Assembly (NCBI RefSeq): GCF_002015085.1
Contig: NZ_MUXW01000011.1
Coordinates: 12,546-55,883 of the forward strand
DNA from: Glaesserella parasuis
GTDB taxonomy: Bacteria; Pseudomonadota; Gammaproteobacteria; Enterobacterales; Pasteurellaceae
Length of the DNA stretch: 43,338 nucleotides
Direction: 5' to 3'
Notes under the pieces: generated by a model
What the model saw: only the letters and a program-made list of their open reading frames with translations
Database searches by the model: none
What the model was told of the DNA's origin: nothing
Program-made: the position numbers and the translations under genes
Shown here: in pieces, positions 33,929 through 43,117 of the stretch
Layout of the letters: the number at the start of each line of letters is the position of its first letter
How positions within the stretch are numbered: the stretch's first letter is position 1

Positions 33929-34115
33929 TACCTAAATTCAATTATACCCTCAACCCCCATCCCCTTCGCTAACGCTCAGGGACTTCCCCCATAAATGGGG
34001 GAAAAATTTTCTCATAACACCGCTCTACAACACTTCCCCCTCCCCTCCAATTCTTCCCCCGCTTGCGGGGGAAGGTGCCCGAAGGGCGGATGGGGGGCGA
34101 ATAAGGTGGGAGAAA

Positions 34116-35150
34116 TTACAAGATTTCAACCTGCTCTGTACCACTACCTAATGCTTCAATCTTACCGATCACCCAAGCATTTTCGCCAGCTTCTGTTAAG
34201 ACTGTTAATGCCGTTTCGACATCTTTTTCAGGTAGAGCAATCACCATACCTACACCGCAGTTGAAGGTACGATACATTTCATAACGGCTGATGTTGCCTT
34301 TTTCCTGTAACCATTTAAATGATAGCAACCATTCCCAGCTTGCTTCATTAATCACAGCTTTTACATCGGCTGGTAATACACGAGGGATATTTTCCCAGAA
34401 ACCACCGCCTGTTAAGTGTGCGATAGCGTGAACCTCTGCTTGTTTGATTAACTCTAACACCGATTTTACATAGATTTTAGTTGGTGCAAGGAAATGCTCA
34501 CTCAATGGTTTACCTTCGAGTAAATCCGTTGGTTTCGCACCGCTCACTTCTAGCACTTTACGGATCAAGGAGTAACCATTTGAATGTGGACCACTTGAAC
34601 CTAATGCAATCAGCGTATCGCCAACTTGAACTTTTGAGCCATCAATAATTTCTGATTTTTCAACAACACCTACGCAGAAGCCTGCTAAGTCGTAATCGCC
34701 TTCGTGATACATCCCTGGCATTTCTGCAGTTTCACCACCAACTAATGCACAACCGGATTGTTCACACCCATTGGCAATGCCTTTAATGACAGAGCTTGCT
34801 ACATCAACATCTAATTTACCTGTCGCATAGTAATCAAGGAAGAACAGCGGTTCAGCACCTTGCACAACTAAATCATTCACACACATTGCGACTAAGTCGA
34901 TACCTATAGTGTCGTGTTTATTTAGATCAATGGCTAAACGTAGTTTTGTACCCACACCATCAGTGCCAGACACTAAAATCGGCTCTTTATATTTGGTAGG
35001 CAAGGCACATAACGCCCCAAAGCCCCCTAACCCACCAATTACTTCAGGACGACGAGTACGTTTTACATCGCCTTTAATACGTTCAACTAATTCATTACCT
35101 GCGTGAATATCGACACCAGCGTCTTTATAACTAAGTTGTGTAACTGTCAT
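34116..35150 (-). CDS. purM: phosphoribosylformylglycinamidine cyclo-ligase (AIR synthetase)
   Basis: PurM closes the imidazole ring in purine synthesis. The 344-residue protein has the family landmarks YKDAGVDIHAGNELVERIK, SGTDGVGTKLRLA, DLVVQGAEPLFFLDYYATGKL, GGETAEMPGMY and AHLTGGGFWENIPRVLP. Length agrees with E. coli (345). purN, often its partner, does not follow; downstream is the repeat spacer. A PurR box overlaps the promoter. Confidence 0.96.
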   Translation of the reverse strand: MTVTQLSYKDAGVDIHAGNELVERIKGDVKRTRRPEVIGGLGGFGALCALPTKYKEPILVSGTDGVGTKLRLAIDLNKHDTIGIDLVAMCVNDLVVQGAEPLFFLDYYATGKLDVDVASSVIKGIANGCEQSGCALVGGETAEMPGMYHEGDYDLAGFCVGVVEKSEIIDGSKVQVGDTLIALGSSGPHSNGYSLIRKVLEVSGAKPTDLLEGKPLSEHFLAPTKIYVKSVLELIKQAEVHAIAHLTGGGFWENIPRVLPADVKAVINEASWEWLLSFKWLQEKGNISRYEMYRTFNCGVGMVIALPEKDVETALTVLTEAGENAWVIGKIEALGSGTEQVEIL

Positions 35151-35194
35151 AGCAATCCTCTTAAATAAAAAAACTTATTCATAAGTATAACATT

Positions 35195-35210
35195 AAGCAA
35201 ACGTTTGCGT
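35195..35210. promoter_or_regulatory. PurR operator of purM
   Basis: AAGCAAACGTTTGCGT matches the PurR palindrome at 14 or 15 of 16 positions. The minus-strand -10 TATACT (35184-35189) lies beside it, so the operator covers the -35 region. The same core (CAAACGTTTGCGT) occurs ahead of purC. Confidence 0.85.
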
Positions 35211-35337
35211 ACAGTAATTATACCAAGATAAGCTAGAAAGATCGCCAAAATATCTTTATGCTTTTCTTTTCATTTCCCCCCATTCCTCGTATAATCGGGC
35301 ATAATTTTTGTTTGAAAACGTAATCTATTTTTATCCG

Positions 35338-36285
35338 ATGCAATTAATTCGAGGCGTGCATAATTTAGCTCACTGTGCTGATTTTTCTAAGGGCTGTGTG
35401 CTAACCATTGGCAATTTTGATGGTGTTCATTTAGGGCATCAGCAAATTTTGAAGCGTTTGCTAGAGAAAGCAAATGCCTTGCGTTTGCCGTCAGTGGTGA
35501 TGATTTTTGAGCCTCAGCCTCGTGAGTTTTTTGCCAAAAAACAAGATAAACTGACCGCTCCTGCACGATTGATGCGTTTACGCGATAAAATTCACGCCTT
35601 ACAAGAAATCGGTTTTGATTATTTGCTTTGTGTGCGTTTTAATGCTCAGTTCGCTCAATTACAACCAGAGCAATTTATTCAACATTTATTAGTCGATAAG
35701 TTGAATGTGAAGTATTTAAGTGTCGGTGACGATTTCCAGTTTGGCTACAAGCGGTCGGGGACTTTTGATAGTTTGCAACAGGCAGGAAAGCAATTTGGGT
35801 TTGACGTAGAAAATTCGCACAGCCATTGTTTAGAGCAACAGCGGATTAGTAGTTCACTTATTCGTGATGCGTTACATAATGATAATTTGCAGTTAGCAGA
35901 AAAAATGTTGGGAAAACCCTATGCAATTTGTGGTCGTGTTGCTCACGGTAATAAGTTAGGTCGAACCATTGGTTTTCCGACGGCAAATCTGATGCTAAAT
36001 CGTTTAGTAACGGCTATTCAGGGTGTTTATGCAGTCAAAGTAAAAACATCAGCAGGGATTTTTAATGGTATTGCGAATGTGGGTAATCGCCCAACGATAA
36101 ATGGGACAAAGCCGTTATTGGAAGTACATTTGTTTGATTTTGATAATTCTATTTATGGGCAAGCGATTGAAGTCCGTTTTTTAAAGAAGGTTCGTTCAGA
36201 AATTAAGTTTGCGGGTTTTGATGAGTTAAAATTGCAAATTGAGAAAGATGTACAAGCGGTGAGATTATTCTTTCAAGAGGTATAA
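35338..36285 (+). CDS. ribF: bifunctional riboflavin kinase/FMN adenylyltransferase
   Basis: RibF converts riboflavin to FMN and FAD. The N-terminal FMN adenylyltransferase half has GNFDGVHLGHQQIL and ISSSLIRDAL; the C-terminal riboflavin kinase half has GRTIGFPTANLML, IANVGNRPTI and LEVHLFDFD. I prefer the start at 35338 (MQLIRGVHNLAH), which matches RibF in other bacteria (315 residues), over the 35308 frame start. The stop is one base before the next small gene, so the two are translationally coupled. Confidence 0.95.
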   Translation: MQLIRGVHNLAHCADFSKGCVLTIGNFDGVHLGHQQILKRLLEKANALRLPSVVMIFEPQPREFFAKKQDKLTAPARLMRLRDKIHALQEIGFDYLLCVRFNAQFAQLQPEQFIQHLLVDKLNVKYLSVGDDFQFGYKRSGTFDSLQQAGKQFGFDVENSHSHCLEQQRISSSLIRDALHNDNLQLAEKMLGKPYAICGRVAHGNKLGRTIGFPTANLMLNRLVTAIQGVYAVKVKTSAGIFNGIANVGNRPTINGTKPLLEVHLFDFDNSIYGQAIEVRFLKKVRSEIKFAGFDELKLQIEKDVQAVRLFFQEV

Positions 36286-36286
36286 A

Positions 36287-36571
36287 ATGAGATTAACAGA
36301 AGAAAGAAAAGCCCAAATCTTAGCCAGTTTACAGCAAGATTATGTGCCGTTTAGTGATGTTTTCCACGAAATTTGTGCGGATACTTTTGCTGATATGCTA
36401 ATGACAGGGGCATTACAGACTGAAATAGGAAAAAGTGATCGTATTCAATTACACCATTTAGAATTAGAGTATTTTAGTTTAATTCCTGAACATTATATGG
36501 ACGTGATCCCTGTTGTTGAACAGGTGCTGATTTTGCAAGATAAATATCAAAAATTGCGTTTGGAACATTGA
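36287..36571 (+). CDS. small acidic protein upstream of a zeta-toxin-like kinase (possible antitoxin)
   Basis: I do not recognise this 94-residue protein. It is predicted helical, acidic in the middle (FHEICADTFADML) with two cysteine-free halves apart from one cysteine, and has no membrane segment or DNA-binding motif. It begins one base after ribF (AGAGG in the end of ribF as ribosome site) and ends two bases before the kinase gene. Small-gene-then-zeta is the order of epsilon-zeta and PezAT modules, so it could be the antitoxin; it does not look like either PezA (no HTH) or epsilon. Confidence 0.7.
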   Translation: MRLTEERKAQILASLQQDYVPFSDVFHEICADTFADMLMTGALQTEIGKSDRIQLHHLELEYFSLIPEHYMDVIPVVEQVLILQDKYQKLRLEH

Positions 36572-36573
36572 TT

Positions 36574-37236
36574 ATGGTGAGAGAGGTCAAACCAACAGAA
36601 GAACAAATTCAAGCACTCTTTGATGATAGAGTTTTTGTTCAAGGTTTAACCTCAATAGATTTACCAAAAGCCATCATTGTCGCAGGTGTGAGTGGTAGTG
36701 GAAAATCAACTTGTATTAAGTTGTTATATGATAATTTTGAGTTAAATTATTTCCCTATTCAAGCTGATGATTATAGACGTATTCACCCTAAAATAAGTCA
36801 ATACATTGAAAAATATGGTAGAGATAATGCTCATAAAAAAACGGGCAATTTTGCTCATCGAGTAGCAAAGGGGTTATTGAAAAAAGCGACTGAAAATAGG
36901 TTGAATATAATATATGAAACAACCTTTAATAATATTGATACAGCAATAGAATTATTATCAGAATTAAAAAATCAGGATTATCAAATTTATATTCTTACAT
37001 TACCTTCAAACACAGAATTGAGTATTATGCGTAATAGACAACGGTTTGAGGATAAGCGTAATATAGAAGGCACTCTCCCTCGAATTGTTGAGCGAGAAGT
37101 GATTGAACGAATGGCAGTAAATTATCAACAATGCCTTGAACAGTTAAAACAGGATAAAAATATTTACCTTTATCAAATAAAAGATCATCAAGAGGTAAAC
37201 CAAATAGTACGATCTATTTTGCAAAATAGTGGGTAA
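36574..37236 (+). CDS. zeta-toxin-family ATP-dependent kinase
   Basis: The 220-residue protein has a P-loop KAIIVAGVSGSGKSTCIKLL (near residues 33-52), then QADDYRRIHPKISQY, in which the aspartate pair corresponds to the catalytic base region of zeta/PezT toxins. KKTGNFAHRVAKGLLKKA and IIYETTFNN follow, like the E-T-T substrate-binding stretch. Zeta toxins phosphorylate UDP-N-acetylglucosamine and block cell-wall synthesis; some chromosomal relatives have other substrates. The start at 36574 lies two bases after the previous stop. The gene is more AT-rich than ribF and ileS around it and separates that normally adjacent pair. Whether it is a toxin cannot be told from sequence. Confidence 0.78.
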   Translation: MVREVKPTEEQIQALFDDRVFVQGLTSIDLPKAIIVAGVSGSGKSTCIKLLYDNFELNYFPIQADDYRRIHPKISQYIEKYGRDNAHKKTGNFAHRVAKGLLKKATENRLNIIYETTFNNIDTAIELLSELKNQDYQIYILTLPSNTELSIMRNRQRFEDKRNIEGTLPRIVEREVIERMAVNYQQCLEQLKQDKNIYLYQIKDHQEVNQIVRSILQNSG

Positions 37237-37295
37237 TTTCTACCGCTTACTTATTTTTCATAAAGACTTTTAATTTTATTAATTGGAACAACAAA

Positions 37296-40112
37296 ATGAC
37301 TGATTACAAAAACACATTAAATCTGCCTGAAACAGGCTTTCCGATGCGTGGGGATCTCGCTAAGCGTGAACCTGCGATGTTACAAAATTGGCACGACAAA
37401 AAGCTCTATCAAAAAATTCGTGAAGCATCAAAAGGGAAAAGATCCTTTATTCTGCACGATGGCCCTCCGTATGCGAATGGGAATATTCACTTAGGACACG
37501 CTGTAAACCATATTCTTAAAGATATTATTAACAAATCTAAAACTGCAATGGGCTTTGATACACCTTATGTACCAGGTTGGGACTGCCACGGTTTGCCGAT
37601 TGAGTTAAAAGTAGAAGGTTTGGTGGGTAAACCGAACGAAAATATTTCAACCGCTGAATTCCGTCAAAAATGCCGTGAATATGCAAAAGAGCAAGTGGAT
37701 GGTCAAAAAGCAGATTTTATGCGTTTAGGTATTTTAGGCGATTGGGATAATCCTTATCTCACAATGAATTTTGATACGGAAGCACATATTATCCGTACAT
37801 TAGGTAAAGTGATTGCAAATGGTCACTTATACAAAGGTTCAAAACCAGTTCACTGGTGTTTAGACTGTGGATCTTCCCTTGCTGAAGCTGAAGTGGAATA
37901 TGAAGATAAAGTATCACCATCAATCTATGTACGTTTTTCAGCGGTAGATCCTGTTGCTGTGGAAGCGAAATTTAATGCTCAGGGCAAAGGAAGCGGTCAG
38001 ATTTCTGCTGTGATTTGGACTACAACCCCTTGGACATTGCCGTCAAACCGTGCGATTGCGTTAAATTCGGAATTAGAATATCAGCTCGTACAGTTTGGCG
38101 ATGAGCGTGTTATTCTTGCGACAGAATTAGTGGAAGCCGTACAAAAAGCAACGGGCGTTGAGCAAGTTGAAGTGTTAGGTTCAGCGAAAGGCTGTGACTT
38201 AGAGTTAATGCGTTTCAATCACCCATTCTACGATTTTAGCGTGCCGTTTATTTTAGGCGATCACGTTACCACAGATGGCGGTACTGGTTTAGTTCACACC
38301 GCACCAGATCACGGTTTGGACGACTATATTGTGGGTCAAAAATATAAATTAGAAATGGCTGGATTAGTGGCAAATGATGGCAAATTTATTTCAACTACTC
38401 CATTCTTTGCAGGTAAAGGCGTGTTTGAAAGTAATGATTTAGTCCTTGAAAAACTAAAAGAAACAGGGGCGTTGCTCAAATTAGAGCATATCAAACACAG
38501 CTATCCGCACTGCTGGCGTCACAAAACCCCGATTATTTTCCGTGCGACACCGCAATGGTTTATCGGTATGGAAACGCAAGGTTTACGCAAACAGGCATTA
38601 GGCGAAATTAAACGTGTTCGTTGGATCCCAAGTTGGGGTGAAGCGCGTATTGATACAATGGTGGCGAACCGTCCTGACTGGTGTATCTCTCGTCAGCGTA
38701 CTTGGGGCGTGCCGATGACAATGTTTGTACATAATGAAACAGAACAGTTGCACCCACGCACCTTAGAAATTCTCGAAGAAGTGGCAAAACGTGTCGAACA
38801 AGCAGGCATTCAAGCATGGTGGGATTTAGATCCGAAAGATGTGTTAGGCGAAGAAGATGCGAAAATCTATCGTAAAGTACCTGATACCCTTGATGTATGG
38901 TTCGACTCGGGATCGACTTATGCGTCTGTGGTACAACAACGTCCAGAGTTTAATGGCAATTCTGCGGATATGTACCTTGAAGGTTCAGACCAACACCGTG
39001 GTTGGTTTATGTCATCATTGATGCTTTCTACCGCAACCGATAATAAAGCCCCTTATAATCAAGTACTTACACACGGTTTTACCGTTGATGAAAAAGGTCG
39101 CAAAATGTCAAAATCACTCGGTAACGTGATTGTGCCAAGTGAAGTATGGAACAAAAATGGGGCAGATATTTTACGTTTATGGGTTGCTTCTACGGACTAC
39201 ACAGGTGAAATTGCCGTTTCGCACAACATTTTAAACAGTGCAGGCGACACTTATCGCCGTATTCGTAATACTGCTCGCTTCTTATTAGCGAACTTAAATG
39301 GCTTCGATCCAAAACGTGATTTGGTTAAACCGGAAGAGATGATCGCCTTAGATCGTTGGGCGGTAAGCTGTGCGTTAGATGCACAAAACGACATTAAAGA
39401 AGCCTATGATAATTATCAATTCCACACCGTTGTTCAGCGTTTAATGCGTTTCTGTTCAATCGAAATGGGATCGTTCTATTTAGATATTATCAAAGACCGT
39501 CAATACACCACCAAAGCAGACAGCCTTGCACGCCGTAGTTGTCAAACTGCGTTGTGGCATATCTCTGAAGCATTAGTGCGTTGGATGGCACCGATTTTAT
39601 CCTTCACCGCCGATGAAATTTGGGGCTACTTACCACAAGTGGAAGGGCGTTCTGAATTTGTCTTTACTGAAGAATTCTACACAGGCTTATTCGGTTTAAG
39701 TGAAAGCGACAAATTAGATGACAACTACTGGCAAAAACTGTTAAAAGTGCGTGCGGAAGTAAACCGTGTCTTAGAACAAGCGCGTAACGACAAGTTAATT
39801 GGTGCTGGTCTCGAAGCGAAAGTGACCGTTTATGCAAATGATGATATTCGTCCGTTGTTAGAACAGTTAGGCAACGAGCTACGTTTCGTGTTAATCACTT
39901 CACAAGCGATTGTTAAACCACTTTCAGAATCTGATGTTGCAGAAGGCGAATTAGCGGGTCTTGCGGTGAAAGTAGAACGTGCAGACGGTGAAAAATGCCC
40001 ACGTTGCTGGCACTATGCGACAGATATTGGTGCGAATGCAGAACACGCTGAAATTTGTGGGCGTTGTGTGGAGAATGTGGTTGGGGAAGGTGAAACAAGA
40101 AACTTTGCGTAG
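37296..40112 (+). CDS. ileS: isoleucyl-tRNA synthetase
   Basis: IleS charges tRNA-Ile. The 938-residue protein is full length (E. coli 938): class I motif PPYANGNIHLGHAVNHILKD (near 58), the editing domain with ISAVIWTTTPWTLPSNRAIAL and GGTGLVHTAPDHGLDDY, the KGRKMSKSLGN loop (near 600), and a C-terminal zinc site CPRCWHYATD...CGRC. Ribosome site GGAACAA. In E. coli lspA follows; here the gene ends at a roughly 430-bp repeat element and no lspA is present. Confidence 0.98.
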   Translation: MTDYKNTLNLPETGFPMRGDLAKREPAMLQNWHDKKLYQKIREASKGKRSFILHDGPPYANGNIHLGHAVNHILKDIINKSKTAMGFDTPYVPGWDCHGLPIELKVEGLVGKPNENISTAEFRQKCREYAKEQVDGQKADFMRLGILGDWDNPYLTMNFDTEAHIIRTLGKVIANGHLYKGSKPVHWCLDCGSSLAEAEVEYEDKVSPSIYVRFSAVDPVAVEAKFNAQGKGSGQISAVIWTTTPWTLPSNRAIALNSELEYQLVQFGDERVILATELVEAVQKATGVEQVEVLGSAKGCDLELMRFNHPFYDFSVPFILGDHVTTDGGTGLVHTAPDHGLDDYIVGQKYKLEMAGLVANDGKFISTTPFFAGKGVFESNDLVLEKLKETGALLKLEHIKHSYPHCWRHKTPIIFRATPQWFIGMETQGLRKQALGEIKRVRWIPSWGEARIDTMVANRPDWCISRQRTWGVPMTMFVHNETEQLHPRTLEILEEVAKRVEQAGIQAWWDLDPKDVLGEEDAKIYRKVPDTLDVWFDSGSTYASVVQQRPEFNGNSADMYLEGSDQHRGWFMSSLMLSTATDNKAPYNQVLTHGFTVDEKGRKMSKSLGNVIVPSEVWNKNGADILRLWVASTDYTGEIAVSHNILNSAGDTYRRIRNTARFLLANLNGFDPKRDLVKPEEMIALDRWAVSCALDAQNDIKEAYDNYQFHTVVQRLMRFCSIEMGSFYLDIIKDRQYTTKADSLARRSCQTALWHISEALVRWMAPILSFTADEIWGYLPQVEGRSEFVFTEEFYTGLFGLSESDKLDDNYWQKLLKVRAEVNRVLEQARNDKLIGAGLEAKVTVYANDDIRPLLEQLGNELRFVLITSQAIVKPLSESDVAEGELAGLAVKVERADGEKCPRCWHYATDIGANAEHAEICGRCVENVVGEGETRNFA

Positions 40113-40616
40113 TTTCATCATCGCTTAATTTTGTTACTTTTCTTTGCTTTGCCAAAGAAAAGTAACCAAAAGAAAGGCAACCCTACTTCACCGCTTATCT
40201 TCGCTTAGTTTAAATTTGCTTAACGGAACATTTTAAATTCGCCAACTTCGTTGGCTCAGAGAAAAATGTTCCTACAAATTTAAACACGCTCAGGCGGTTT
40301 AGAAGGGAACCCAAACCGCCAAACAAGCGGTAAGTTTTAGTTAATTTTTTGCAAAGTTGAGATCGAGATGTTCGATCAATTCCCCTGCGTTTCGCCGAAG
40401 CGGTTGCGTAAATTTTTGAGGACAACTTTTCGTGTTTGAGCTTGCGAAGCAAGCGAGTTTGAAAAGTTCGTCCCAAAAATTAGCAACAAGCGTAGGAAGA
40501 AGAAACGCTCGGGGTCGCCTTTCTTTTGCCTACTTTTCTTTGGCGAAGCAAAGAAAAGTAGGGATAGTGTTACTGCGTAGAAACTATCTATGAAGTAAAG
40601 AAAAATGGAGCATAAG
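40113..40616. mobile_element. roughly 430-bp MITE-like element with 50-bp inverted ends
   Basis: The 504-base spacer between ileS and pssA holds no convincing gene. Ends 40134-40183 and about 40512-40561 are inverted copies of about 50 bases at roughly 90% identity. Each contains the palindrome TACTTTTCTTTG-N6-CAAAGAAAAGTA (40135-40164 and 40531-40560) followed by an AAAGAAAGGC stretch. Inside are smaller stems (GGAACATTTT with AAAATGTTCC near 40223 and 40262; GGCGGTTT with AAACCGCC near 40290-40320) and one Apl-type uptake signal at about 40323. No transposase is encoded, so it would be non-autonomous. Confidence 0.65.
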
Positions 40617-41984
40617 ATGCTTATTCTAAACAAACAAACCCGTGCAAAACGCCACTTAGATAATCTCACTTTTATCCCCCAAGCGGTAGAAAAAGTGGAT
40701 TTTCTTACCAGTAGCACCGAGTTTAAACAACACATTTTAGCGTTAATAAAACAAGCAAAATTTCGTATTTATCTTACCGCTCTCTATTTTGAAAAAGATG
40801 AAGCAGGGCAAGAGATCTTAGATGCACTTTATCAAGCGAAATTAGCTAACCCACAACTAGAAATCAAAATCCTTGTGGATTGGCATAGGGCGCAACGAGG
40901 GCGTATTGGCGAAGCAACCCAAAGTTCAAACGCCGACTGGTACACCCAGATGCGTGAGCAATATGCCTTGCCGACGGAGCAAGAGATTGCATTTTATGGC
41001 GTTCCTGTCAATAAACGTGAGATCTTCGGTGTGTTGCACCTAAAAGGTTTTGTGTTTGATGATACGCTGCTTTATAGCGGAGCGAGCATCAACAACGTCT
41101 ATTTACAGCAGTTTGAGCGTTATCGTTACGACCGTTATCATCAAATTGAAAATAAAACTTTGGCAGACAGCTGGGTCAATTTTATTCAGCAAAATATATT
41201 GAGCAATCCTGCGGTAAATCGCTTGGATCAAGCAAATCGCCCAAAAACCATTGGAATTCGACCACTTGTGAAAGCTTTCCGTAAGGAGCTTAGCCAACAA
41301 GAATATCGTTTTAATGGTCAGTCAATGGATAATGAACAGCTAATGCTTTCACCTTTAGTGGGTTTAGGGCGTAAAAATCCGCTGAATAAAACGATTGAAG
41401 CGCTGTTTTTCCAAGTACAACAAAAATTGACGATTTGTACGCCTTATTTCAATTTCCCTCGTTCAATTAACCAGCGAATTGAATGGTTGTTGGAAAATGG
41501 TAAACAAATTGAAATTATTGTCGGCGATAAAACGGCGAACGATTTTTTCACGCCACCAGAAGAAAAATTTACGATGGCGTCCGCTTTGCCGTATCTGTAT
41601 GAAAAAAATCTGCGAGCATTTACGAAAAAGTTTGGTCATTATATCCAAAATGGGCAATTAACGATCCGCTTGTGGAAAGATGGTAAGAACAGCTACCACT
41701 TAAAAGGCGTATGGATTGATGAGCGTTATATTCTACTTACAGGAAACAATCTCAACCCACGTGCGTGGAAATTAGATGCAGAAAATGCCATGTTGATTTC
41801 TGATCCAAAGGGTGAGCTGAGTGAAAAAGCCCAAGGTGAATTAGCACAAATTCGTACACATACAACAGTCTTAACCCATTATAGCGATTTAGAAGAGCTA
41901 AAAGATTACCCCGAAAAAGTGAAAAAATTACTGAAAAAATTTGGACGGGTGAAATTGGATAAGATTGTGAAGATGTTGTTGTAG
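40617..41984 (+). CDS. pssA: CDP-diacylglycerol-serine O-phosphatidyltransferase
   Basis: PssA makes phosphatidylserine, the precursor of phosphatidylethanolamine. The 455-residue protein belongs to the phospholipase D superfamily and has two HKD-type sites: HLKGFVFDDTLLYSGASINN (about residue 135) and HLKGVWIDERYILLTGNNLN (about 365). E. coli PssA has 451 residues. The start at 40617 has GGAG seven bases ahead; an in-frame ATG at 40605 has no such site. The protein ends in a basic, amphipathic tail (VKKLLKKFGRVKLDKIVKML) that could bind the membrane surface. Confidence 0.93.
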   Translation: MLILNKQTRAKRHLDNLTFIPQAVEKVDFLTSSTEFKQHILALIKQAKFRIYLTALYFEKDEAGQEILDALYQAKLANPQLEIKILVDWHRAQRGRIGEATQSSNADWYTQMREQYALPTEQEIAFYGVPVNKREIFGVLHLKGFVFDDTLLYSGASINNVYLQQFERYRYDRYHQIENKTLADSWVNFIQQNILSNPAVNRLDQANRPKTIGIRPLVKAFRKELSQQEYRFNGQSMDNEQLMLSPLVGLGRKNPLNKTIEALFFQVQQKLTICTPYFNFPRSINQRIEWLLENGKQIEIIVGDKTANDFFTPPEEKFTMASALPYLYEKNLRAFTKKFGHYIQNGQLTIRLWKDGKNSYHLKGVWIDERYILLTGNNLNPRAWKLDAENAMLISDPKGELSEKAQGELAQIRTHTTVLTHYSDLEELKDYPEKVKKLLKKFGRVKLDKIVKMLL

Positions 41985-42000
41985 TTTTACCGTCAGTTTT

Positions 42001-42032
42001 ATAAGGACGCTTTTGGGTGTCCTTATTTTTTT
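42001..42032 (+). terminator. rho-independent terminator of pssA
   Basis: ATAAGGAC-GCTTTTGGGT-GTCCTTAT is followed by seven T residues. Confidence 0.85.
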
Positions 42033-42121
42033 GTGATTAATGCTAATAACCATAAAAAAATTATAGATTAATTGCAATATTCTGCTAAGATCTCACCGCT
42101 TTATTTGAGAGGAGATCTTCT

Positions 42122-43060
42122 ATGTTTAAAAAAAGTTTATTAAGCCTTGCATTATTGGGGGCAACTGCAGTAGCTAATGCCGATGTTTTAACCACAGTCA
42201 AACCACTAGGTTTTATCGCTAATGCGATTACCGACGGTGTCACAGAAACTAAAGTGCTATTACCAACCAGTGCTTCACCACACGATTACAGCCTCAAACC
42301 TTCTGATGTTGAACAACTTCAATCGGCACAGCTCGTAGTATGGATTGGGGAAGAGATGGAAACTTTTTTAGAGAAAAGTATTGAGAAATTACCAAAAGAG
42401 AAAGTCTTAACCCTTGAAGATGTGCCAGCAATTAAAGAGCTTGTGGAACATTCAGGTGAAGAAAAAGAGGAACATCACGAGCATAAGCACGGACATTCCC
42501 ACAATCATACTCATCACGCCCACAGCCACGATGGGCATAACCACGACGAAGATTGGCACATTTGGTTATCACCTCAAGCGAGTGAACATATCGCAGAACA
42601 AATCGCCGAGCGTTTAAGCCAGCAACTACCTGAACAAAAAGCAAAAATTGCAGAGAATTTAGCGAATTTTAAAACGACATTGGCAACGAAAAATAGCGAG
42701 ATTGCAAAACAGCTAGCACCTGTAAAATCAAAAGGTTACTACACTTTCCACGATGCTTACGGTTATTTTGAAGATGCTTATGGATTGAAATCATTAGGTT
42801 CATTCACAATAAACCCAACTGTTGCACCAGGGGCAAAAACCTTAAATGCCATCAAGAAAAGCATTGCTCAGAAAAAAGCACAATGTTTATTTGCTGAGCC
42901 ACAATTCACACCAAAAGTGATTGAGAGCTTAAGCAAAGGCACATCAGCCAAAGTAGGGCAATTAGATCCATTAGGGGCAAAAATTGACTTAAGTAAAAAC
43001 GCCTATCCAGAATTTTTACAATCTTTGGCGGATCAATTTGGTGGGTGTTTAGCTCAATAA
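42122..43060 (+). CDS. znuA: ZnuA, high-affinity zinc-binding periplasmic protein
   Basis: ZnuA captures zinc for the ZnuABC importer. The 312-residue protein has a signal peptide cut after ANA (residue 20), zinc ligands H54 (SPHDYSLKP), H146 (DWHIWLSP) and a histidine in YYTFHDAYGYF, and an aspartate/glutamate region in LFAEPQFTPKV. Between them a loop (about 118-141) contains a dozen histidines with aspartates and glutamates, the usual histidine-rich loop of ZnuA, helpful at low zinc. GAGAGGAG is the ribosome site. znuB and znuC are not adjacent, which is common in this family. Confidence 0.95.
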   Translation: MFKKSLLSLALLGATAVANADVLTTVKPLGFIANAITDGVTETKVLLPTSASPHDYSLKPSDVEQLQSAQLVVWIGEEMETFLEKSIEKLPKEKVLTLEDVPAIKELVEHSGEEKEEHHEHKHGHSHNHTHHAHSHDGHNHDEDWHIWLSPQASEHIAEQIAERLSQQLPEQKAKIAENLANFKTTLATKNSEIAKQLAPVKSKGYYTFHDAYGYFEDAYGLKSLGSFTINPTVAPGAKTLNAIKKSIAQKKAQCLFAEPQFTPKVIESLSKGTSAKVGQLDPLGAKIDLSKNAYPEFLQSLADQFGGCLAQ

Positions 43061-43086
43061 AATTCGCAATTAGTACATCACTTGCA

Positions 43087-43117
43087 AAACCCAGCCACCT
43101 TTAAATAGGCTGGGTTT
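43087..43117 (+). terminator. rho-independent terminator of znuA
   Basis: AAACCCAGCC-ACCTTTAAATA-GGCTGGGTTT forms a 10-bp stem. The insertion sequence appears to start at the next base, so the natural T-run is lost. Confidence 0.7.

Larger units (their letters stand above)
33786..34115. other. 330-bp spacer between cassette B and purM: terminator, IS-end-like structure, repeats
   Basis: No gene is supported. From left to right it holds a terminator hairpin (33797-33827), a long hairpin with Hin-type uptake signals at its base (33836-33928), and GC-rich palindromes of the CCCCCAT/GGGGGAAG family (about 33952-34098), the last acting as the purM terminator region. Confidence 0.8.

Noticed and set aside
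40210..40735. Two minus-strand open frames in the ileS-pssA spacer
   Set aside because: They run through palindromic repeats and into pssA, have no ribosome site and no family resemblance.
42480..42545. Dense histidine codons in znuA as a possible anomaly
   Set aside because: A histidine-rich loop between the zinc ligands is normal for ZnuA.
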